The notes under the pieces were generated by a model. That model made no database searches and was not told the origin of the DNA. It was given only the letters and a program-made list of their open reading frames with translations. DNA of 64,000 bases from positions 280,155 to 344,154 of the forward strand of contig NZ_LJCP01000006.1 in the NCBI RefSeq assembly GCF_001399755.1. The letters run 5' to 3'. This DNA is from Thiohalorhabdus denitrificans. GTDB lineage: Bacteria > Pseudomonadota > Gammaproteobacteria > Thiohalorhabdales > Thiohalorhabdaceae. The position numbers were made by a program, and so were the translations under genes. How positions within the stretch are numbered: the first letter of the stretch is position 1; the number at the start of each line of letters is the position of its first letter. Positions 59,029 through 64,000 of this stretch are shown here, piece after piece.

Positions 59029-59880
59029 ATGGAACGAACGGTGACGGTGGAGAGGGAAGGTCTCGAGGCGGCCCCGGCTGCCCAGGGCGCCGAGGCCTTT
59101 CGTCTGAACGGCGATCCCGCCGCCCTGGCCGAGCAGCTCTCCGAGCTGGGTCCCGTGCGCCTGCGGGTGCATTCCGCCCACGCCAGCCAGGCGGTCACTC
59201 AGGAGATCACCGCATCCGGCTGGGCGGGCAACGCCCTGTGGCTCGGGGGCCGGGAATCGGGGCTGTGGCTCTACCCCGCCCAGTGGTCCTTCGCCTTCGC
59301 CGTGGGTCAGGGTGAGCCCGAAGCCCGCCAGGAGGGCCTGCGCTTCGTGGACCGGGACGGCGAGGTGGGACTGACCGCGGAGCTCACCAGCGCCAGTGAC
59401 CGCGATGCGTACGCCCGGATCCTCCGGGCGCACCAACAGCCCGCCATGCGCCGGCCCATCATTCCCGGGCGGCCGGCGCTCCCGGCCTTCCCGGGCACCG
59501 CCCGGTACGCGGTGGATCCCTCCTTGATCCGCGAGCTTCTGGAGACCCTGGCCGACGCGGCCATCCCGGTGCGCCTGGAGCTGGGCAACAAGGGGGCCCT
59601 GCAGACCTACACCGGCCACATCGACAACCCCGTGGCCACGGCCGATGGGCTCCGGGTGCGCGGGGCCGGGCTCGGCCTGGACCTTGCCTTCGCCGCCGTG
59701 GCGAGCGCCTGGGTGGTGGACATCCCGGTACCCGACGGCCGGGCCCACACGGTGGATCTCCTCGATGACGCGGGCGAGCGCATCCTGCGCCTGGCGGGCC
59801 GGCGGGTGCCGGGCTGCCCCGAGGAGCGGGCCTGGCGCACCCTGGTGCAGGCCCTGGCGGCCTGCCGGCTGGCCTCCTAG
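59029..59880 (+). CDS. HmuS/HemS-like hemin-degrading family protein
   Basis: A 283-residue cytoplasmic protein related to the C-terminal repeats of HemS/HmuS heme-handling proteins. The second half has the family run ELGNKGALQTYTGHIDNPV, VASAWVVDIPV, DLLDDAGERILRLAGRRVPGCPEERAWRTLV (about 180-275). The first half is a more divergent repeat (LWLYPAQWSFAFAVG, LRFVDRDGEVGLTAELTS). It is somewhat shorter than full-length HmuS (about 345). A Fur-box-like site upstream supports iron control. Heme transport genes (tonB, hmuR, hmuTUV) are not in the window. Confidence 0.75.
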   Translation: MERTVTVEREGLEAAPAAQGAEAFRLNGDPAALAEQLSELGPVRLRVHSAHASQAVTQEITASGWAGNALWLGGRESGLWLYPAQWSFAFAVGQGEPEARQEGLRFVDRDGEVGLTAELTSASDRDAYARILRAHQQPAMRRPIIPGRPALPAFPGTARYAVDPSLIRELLETLADAAIPVRLELGNKGALQTYTGHIDNPVATADGLRVRGAGLGLDLAFAAVASAWVVDIPVPDGRAHTVDLLDDAGERILRLAGRRVPGCPEERAWRTLVQALAACRLAS

Positions 59881-60011
59881 GGCCACAGTAGGGGCTTCCC
59901 GCTCTTCCTCCGCGCCCGCCGCCCTTCCCCAGGCGGCGGGCGCACCTATATAGTCCTGAGAGATCCGGTTGTTCTCTCCACCGGGCCCGCCGGCTAGCGG
60001 GAGTCCCGCCT

Positions 60012-61211
60012 ATGGCCCACACCCTGATCGCCCGCCAGCCGATCCTGGATGCCCGGCTCCGGGTCTTCGCCTACGAGATCCTCTACCGGGAACCGGAAAG
60101 CCCGGATCGGGCCCCGCGGGGGACGGCCGACGCGGCCTCCTTCTCGGTGCTGGTGGACCTGTTCACCAGCGTGGATCTGGAGCGCTTCCTCGGGGGGCAT
60201 CGGGCCTTCCTCAACCTCACCCGCACCGCCCTGCTGCGCCTTGCCGAGCACCCCGTCGGCGTGGGCAGGCTGGTGGTGGAGGTGCTGGAGAGCGTCCCGG
60301 CGGACGAAGGGGTGCAGGCGGCCATCCGGGGCCTGCGGCGGGAGGGCCTGGAGGTGGCCCTGGACGATTTCCACCTGGACGGCGGGCACCAGGCCCTGGT
60401 CCCTCTCGCCGACTACATCAAGGTGGACATCCGCGCCCTGGGCCCCGGGGAGCTGGCCGAGCACATGCAGGCGCTGCGGGAGGCGCCGGCCCGGCTGGTG
60501 GCGGAGAAGGTGGAGACCCAAGAGGAATGGGAGCGTTGCCGGGAGCTGGGGTTCGACCTCTTCCAGGGGTACTTCTTCGCCCGGCCCGAGACCACCCGGC
60601 ACCACCGGATCCCCACCAACAGGGCCCAGGTGCTGCGCCTTGTGGCGCGGCTGCAGGATCCCCAGGTAGGCTTGGAGGAGCTCGCCGAGCTGGTAAGCCA
60701 GGACGCGGCGCTGAGCTACCGGCTGCTGCGGCTGATCAACTCCGCCTACGCGCCGGAGGGGGAGAAGGTGGGGACCATCCAGGGCGCCGCCGCGCTGCTG
60801 GGGGTGGAGGGGCTTCGCGCGTGGGGCACCTGGCTCGCTTTGGCCCTGCTCGACGACACGCCCACCGAGCTGCGCGTGGTGACCCTGGCACGGGCCCGGA
60901 TGTGCGCCATGCTGGCCCCGGAGGCGGGGATGGCGGAGGAACAGGGCTTCCTGGTGGGGCTGCTTTCCACCCTGGATGCCCTGATGGATACCACCATGGG
61001 CCGGGCCCTGACGCCCCTGCCCCTGGTCGGGGAGGTGCGGGCGGCGCTGGTCCACCGGGCCGGACCCGGCGGCCGCCTGCTGGACGCCGTGGAGGCCCAC
61101 GAGCACGGCGACTGGGCCTTCCTGGAGCGGGCCGGATGGGACCCGGAGCGCCTGGCGGAGGCCCACGTGGCGGCCACGGCGTGGGCCGAGGAGCTCAAAG
61201 CGACCGTTTGA
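60012..61211 (+). CDS. EAL-HDOD signalling protein (YuxH-like)
   Basis: A 399-residue protein with an EAL domain (residues 1-195) and an HDOD domain (about 200-395). The EAL signature is degenerate: YEILYRE instead of EAL/EVL; ALDDFHLDGG, KVDIRAL and AEKVET remain, so phosphodiesterase activity is doubtful. HDOD motifs (VSQDAALSYRLLRLINSA) are preserved. Such proteins act as regulators, for example of motility or c-di-GMP response, rather than enzymes. It lies 41 bases before the long HPF gene. Confidence 0.9.
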   Translation: MAHTLIARQPILDARLRVFAYEILYREPESPDRAPRGTADAASFSVLVDLFTSVDLERFLGGHRAFLNLTRTALLRLAEHPVGVGRLVVEVLESVPADEGVQAAIRGLRREGLEVALDDFHLDGGHQALVPLADYIKVDIRALGPGELAEHMQALREAPARLVAEKVETQEEWERCRELGFDLFQGYFFARPETTRHHRIPTNRAQVLRLVARLQDPQVGLEELAELVSQDAALSYRLLRLINSAYAPEGEKVGTIQGAAALLGVEGLRAWGTWLALALLDDTPTELRVVTLARARMCAMLAPEAGMAEEQGFLVGLLSTLDALMDTTMGRALTPLPLVGEVRAALVHRAGPGGRLLDAVEAHEHGDWAFLERAGWDPERLAEAHVAATAWAEELKATV

Positions 61212-61252
61212 GGTGGCCAACCGGCCACCCGGCATGCAGAGGAGGGTGAGGG

Positions 61253-61819
61253 ATGCAGATTCCTCCCGAAGTGACCTTTCGCGGTATGGACCACTCCGAC
61301 GCCATGGAGGCCAAGATCCGGGAGCGGGCGGAGAAGCTGGAGCGCTTCTACGACCGCATCATGAGCTGTCGGGTGGTGGTGGAGGCCCCCCACCGCAACC
61401 ACCACAAGGGCAAGATCTACCACGTCAGCCTGGACGTGACCGTGCCTGGAAGCGAGTTGGTGGTGAACCGCGACCCCGGCGCCAACCATGCCCACGAGGA
61501 CCCCTACGTCGCCATCCGCGACGCCTTCGAGGCCATGGAGCGCAAGCTGGATGCCTTCGCCAACAAGAAGCGCCGCGAGGTGAAGACCCACGCCGAGGAG
61601 GGCTACGCCCGGGTGACCCTGGTCCATCCGGAGCAGGATTTCGGCATGCTGGAGTCCATCGACGGCCGGAGCATCTACTTCCACCGCCACGCGGTGAAGA
61701 ACCAGGAGCTGGAGGATATCCGCTCCGGCGAGGAGGTGCGCTTCCTGGAGGAGATGGGCGAGGAGGGGCCCCAGGCCATTGTGGTGCGGGTCATCGGCGA
61801 GGAGCACCCGGAAAAGTAA
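61253..61819 (+). CDS. Long HPF/RaiA-type ribosome-associated protein with a cold-shock-like tail
   Basis: A 188-residue protein. The N-terminal half (about 1-105) is the ribosome hibernation factor fold (VTFRGMDHSDAMEAKIRERAEKLERFYDRI, DPYVAIRDAFEAMERKLDAFANKKR). The C-terminal tail (about 115-180) reads as a cold-shock OB fold (GYARVTLVHPEQDFGMLESIDGRSIYFHRHAVKNQ, EEVRFLEEMGEEGPQAIVVRVI), in place of the usual dimerisation domain of long HPF. It may stall or protect ribosomes in stationary or stress phase. AGGAGG precedes the ATG. Confidence 0.88.
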   Translation: MQIPPEVTFRGMDHSDAMEAKIRERAEKLERFYDRIMSCRVVVEAPHRNHHKGKIYHVSLDVTVPGSELVVNRDPGANHAHEDPYVAIRDAFEAMERKLDAFANKKRREVKTHAEEGYARVTLVHPEQDFGMLESIDGRSIYFHRHAVKNQELEDIRSGEEVRFLEEMGEEGPQAIVVRVIGEEHPEK

Positions 61820-61865
61820 GGATTTTCGGAGGCCGTCCACCGGAACAACGGCAAAGGAGCTACCC

Positions 61866-62858
61866 GTGGAGTACACCACCATTCCCGGAACCGACATCGA
61901 GGCCTCGCGCATCGGTCTGGGTACCTGGGCCATCGGCGGCTGGATGTGGGGGGGCACCGACGAGGAGGAGTCCATCCGCACCATCCACGCCGCCCTGGAG
62001 CAGGGCATCACCCTGGTGGATACGGCGCCGGTCTACGGCTTCGGCCGCTCCGAGGAGATCGTCGGCAAGGCCCTGGAGCAGTGGGGCCGGCGGGAGGAGC
62101 TGGTGGTGGCCACCAAGGTGGGCCTGGAGTGGGACGACCAGGAGAACGTCCGGCGCAACGCCACCCCCGCCCGGATCCGCCAGGAGGTGGACGATTCCCT
62201 GCGGCGGCTGCGCACGGATTACATCGACCTCTACCAGGTCCATTGGCCGGACCCTTTGGTGGCCCCGGAGGAGACCGCGGAGGCCCTCAACGGGCTGCTG
62301 GAGGCGGGGAAGATCCGGGCCATCGGGGTGAGCAATTTCTCCCCGGAGCAGATGGACGCCTTCCGCCGCAAGGCGCCGCTGCACACCAACCAGCCGCCCT
62401 ACAACCTGTTCGAGCGGCAGATCGAGGCGGACGTGCTGCCCTACTGCCGGGAGCAGGGCATCGGCCTGGTCACCTACGGTGCGCTATGCCGCGGGCTGCT
62501 CTCCGGCAAGATGGGTCCGGACACCACCTTTGCCGGCGACGACCTGCGCAACGTGGACCCCAAGTTCCAGGCGCCGCGCTACGAGCAGTACCTGACGGCG
62601 GTGGAGGGGCTGGACCGGTTCGCCCAGGATAACTACGGGGTGGGCGTGCTGGAGCTGGCGGTGCGCTGGCTGCTCGACCGCCCGGGGGTGACCACCGCCC
62701 TGTGGGGCGGGCGGCGGCCCGATCAGCACCGGCGCCTGGCGGGCGTGCTCGGCTGGTCCCTGGACGACGCGGCCGTGCAGGAGATCGACGCCATCCTCGA
62801 CGCCACCATCAGCGATCCGGTGGGGCCGGAGTTCATGGCCCCGCCCGCCCGGGAGTAG
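61866..62858 (+). CDS. Aldo/keto reductase
   Basis: A 330-residue NAD(P)H-dependent reductase. The GTG start (AAGGAG 7 bases upstream) leads into IEASRIGLGTWAIGGWMWGG. Catalytic residues are D in VDTAPVYGFGRSE (Asp and Tyr), K in VVATKVGL, and H in LYQVHWPDP. GVSNFSPEQM and the C-terminal GVTTALWGGRRPDQ cofactor loop follow. It resembles the AKR12/YghZ-type group; the substrate is unknown. It lies 46 bases after the HPF-type gene, probably the same transcript. Confidence 0.92.
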   Translation: MEYTTIPGTDIEASRIGLGTWAIGGWMWGGTDEEESIRTIHAALEQGITLVDTAPVYGFGRSEEIVGKALEQWGRREELVVATKVGLEWDDQENVRRNATPARIRQEVDDSLRRLRTDYIDLYQVHWPDPLVAPEETAEALNGLLEAGKIRAIGVSNFSPEQMDAFRRKAPLHTNQPPYNLFERQIEADVLPYCREQGIGLVTYGALCRGLLSGKMGPDTTFAGDDLRNVDPKFQAPRYEQYLTAVEGLDRFAQDNYGVGVLELAVRWLLDRPGVTTALWGGRRPDQHRRLAGVLGWSLDDAAVQEIDAILDATISDPVGPEFMAPPARE

Positions 62859-62966
62859 CCCGCCAACCGCCGCCAAGGCGCCGGACCGGGCCCGCCGCGA
62901 CGCCGCCGTGTGCGGCGTCGTGTTCGTTGGTGGGGGTCGGCCCCCGGAAACGCGCATCGGGAGCCC

Positions 62967-63674
62967 ATGAGCAAGCCAAGCAAGCCCTTCTGGGAGGGGG
63001 TCCGCGACGTGTCGCCCCTCCTTCCCGGGGTGCTGCCCTTCGCCGTGATCACGGGGGCCACCGCCCTGGACGCCGGGCTGTCCGCGGAGGCGGCCCTGGC
63101 CATGGCCGTGGCCATCTTCGCCGGCGCCGCGCAGCTCGCCACCGTGCAGCTGGTGGAGTCGGGGGCCATGCCGTGGGTGATCGTGGCCACGGCCCTGCTG
63201 ATCAACCTACGCTTCGTCATGTATAGCGCCTCCCTGGCGCCCCACTTCGCCCATGTGCCCCCCTTGGGGCGTTGGCCCCTGGCCTACCTCCTGACCGACC
63301 AGGCCTACGCCCTGAGCATGGCCCGCTTCCACCATCGTCCCGAGGAGCCTGGGGCCCACAAGCCGTGGTACTACCTGGGAACCGGGGTGACCATGTGGGT
63401 GGCCTGGCTGGTAGGCAACCTCGCCGGCGTCGCCTTCGGCGGCCGGGTCCCCGAGGGCCTGGGGCTCCAGTTCGCCATCCCCCTCACCTTTCTGGCCCTG
63501 CTGGTCCCCCTCCTCCACGACCGGCCCACCCTCCTGGCGGCCCTGGTCGGGGGCGCCACGGCGGCGGCCGGGGACGGGCTGCCCTTCAACCTGGGCCTGG
63601 TCCTGGGCGCCGTGGCCGGCATCGCCGCCGGCCTGCTGGCTGAGTCGCGCCGGACGGAGCGCCCCACCCCCTGA
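62967..63674 (+). CDS. azlC: AzlC-family branched-chain amino acid exporter, large subunit
   Basis: A 235-residue inner-membrane protein with about five or six helices. The family core LPGVLPFAVITGATALDAGLS, FAGAAQLATVQL and NLRFVMYSASLAP (conserved Asn-Leu-Arg) is intact. The start at 62967 follows GGGAG. AzlC pairs with AzlD to export branched-chain amino acids; here its azlD partner 15 bases downstream is broken, so the pair may be non-functional unless another AzlD exists. Confidence 0.93.
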   Translation: MSKPSKPFWEGVRDVSPLLPGVLPFAVITGATALDAGLSAEAALAMAVAIFAGAAQLATVQLVESGAMPWVIVATALLINLRFVMYSASLAPHFAHVPPLGRWPLAYLLTDQAYALSMARFHHRPEEPGAHKPWYYLGTGVTMWVAWLVGNLAGVAFGGRVPEGLGLQFAIPLTFLALLVPLLHDRPTLLAALVGGATAAAGDGLPFNLGLVLGAVAGIAAGLLAESRRTERPTP

Positions 63675-63688
63675 ATCCGGAGGATCCC

Positions 63689-63876
63689 ATGGCGAGCGGC
63701 ACCCTGGCCCTGGTCATCCTGGCCACCGGGCTCGGCACCTTCCTGTTCCGGCTTTCCTTCATCCATCTTTCCGACCGCCTGGCGCTGCCCGGGGTGGTGC
63801 GGCGGGGGCTGCGGTACGTGCCGGCCGCGGTGCTGGCGGCGCTGGTGGCCCCGGCCGTGCTGCGCCCGGAATCGGC
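63689..63876 (+). pseudogene. azlD: AzlD family permease subunit, interrupted by an insertion sequence
   Basis: The frame starts with an AzlD-like N-terminus (LVILATGLGTFLFRLSFI, LRYVPAAVLAALVAPAVLRPESAL; about 60 residues), then departs from the family at about position 63870 into RRAKWIFPLCRW and stops at 63943. AzlD proteins usually have about 100 residues with two more helices. The join coincides with the end of a transposase frame read from the other strand, so the gene was split by an insertion. The right-hand part of azlD is beyond the window. Confidence 0.85.
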
Positions 63877-64000
63877 GCTTCGACGCGCTAAATGGATTTT
63901 TCCACTTTGCCGATGGGCGCCGCGAGCAGATAGATCATGGTGATGAAGGTCTGCTGGTTGCGGTACCCGCGGGCCCGCGCCCGGGCCGCCTGGAAGATGC
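63877..64000 (-). mobile_element. Insertion sequence, right part of a transposase (ISL3-like), runs off the window
   Basis: Reading leftward on the minus strand from 64000, a transposase C-terminus (QAARARARGYRNQQTFITMIYLLAAP, split by the edge) ends at a stop at 63888-63890. The ARGYR...MIYLLA ending resembles ISL3-family transposases. The adjacent 10-15 bases up to the azlD junction (around GGCGCTTCGACGCGC) would hold the terminal inverted repeat. The other end of the element and the full gene lie beyond the window. Family assignment is from the short tail only. Confidence 0.65.

Noticed and set aside
1..64000. tRNA or rRNA genes.
   Set aside because: No cloverleaf with TTCGANNC/CCA-like arms or rRNA-like sequence was noticed by eye in the gaps; a tRNA scan was not possible.

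Overview
The window is GC-rich DNA (roughly two thirds or more G+C by eye), densely coded, with strong GGAGG-type ribosome binding sites and many GTG/TTG starts. It looks like a chromosomal segment of a gammaproteobacterium, plausibly of the Ectothiorhodospiraceae/Thiohalorhabdus-like halophilic or chemolithotrophic kind. The evidence is a Tat-exported high-potential iron-sulfur protein (HiPIP), a Rhodospirillum-type encapsulated ferritin with its encapsulin, a cobalamin-dependent ribonucleotide reductase and an archaeal-type RNA ligase pair. Genus cannot be fixed from the sequence. No rRNA, tRNA, CRISPR array or prophage was seen. One insertion sequence enters at the right edge and has broken azlD.

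Region by region: 1-7.9 kb holds membrane proteins (a zinc-finger membrane protein running off the left edge, two BPSS1780-like paralogs, an MFS transporter, NhaA) and an Ntn-hydrolase asparaginase/isoaspartyl peptidase, with a repeat-bearing non-coding stretch at 1.96-2.6 kb. 8-23.3 kb carries almost the whole queuosine pathway (queF, queE, queD, queC, queG, tgt, queA) interleaved with an outer-membrane barrel, a PAS-GGDEF-EAL protein, a deaminase, an FeS-type photolyase, a cupin, a hydrolase, purU and an SDR. 23.4-28.5 kb has REP-like repeats, an M18 aminopeptidase, a DnaA-box-like/AT-rich gap, an unknown protein and a PAS histidine kinase. 28.6-31.7 kb is the encapsulin/EncFtn iron-storage locus. 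31.7-36.9 kb has small proteins, a HIT hydrolase translationally coupled to a modification-dependent HNH nuclease, and RNase II. 37-45.6 kb has PutA, HiPIP, a beta-hydroxyacid dehydrogenase, a VIT-like protein and a CapA-like enzyme. 45.8-47.5 kb is a convergent Rnl3-type RNA ligase/PIN partner pair. 48.7-50.7 kb has a SMUG-type uracil-DNA glycosylase between two PilZ-like paralogs. 50.9-58.6 kb is a leftward run rich in nucleotide metabolism (Nudix, folA, thyA, nrdJ) ending with a DUF262/DUF1524 protein. 59-63.7 kb holds a Fur-box-preceded heme protein, an EAL-HDOD protein, a long HPF/RaiA protein, an aldo/keto reductase and azlC.

Functional themes are tRNA modification (Q34), iron handling (encapsulated ferritin, Fur-controlled heme gene, VIT-like protein, HiPIP), corrinoid use (QueG and NrdJ are cobalamin enzymes), dTMP/folate/dNTP synthesis, and nucleic-acid repair or restriction. 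Several proteins have visible active-site or metal-site changes: Tgt lacks two of three zinc cysteines, the SDR lacks its catalytic tyrosine, and the DUF1524 domain has lost the histidine of HxxP. These deserve a second look.
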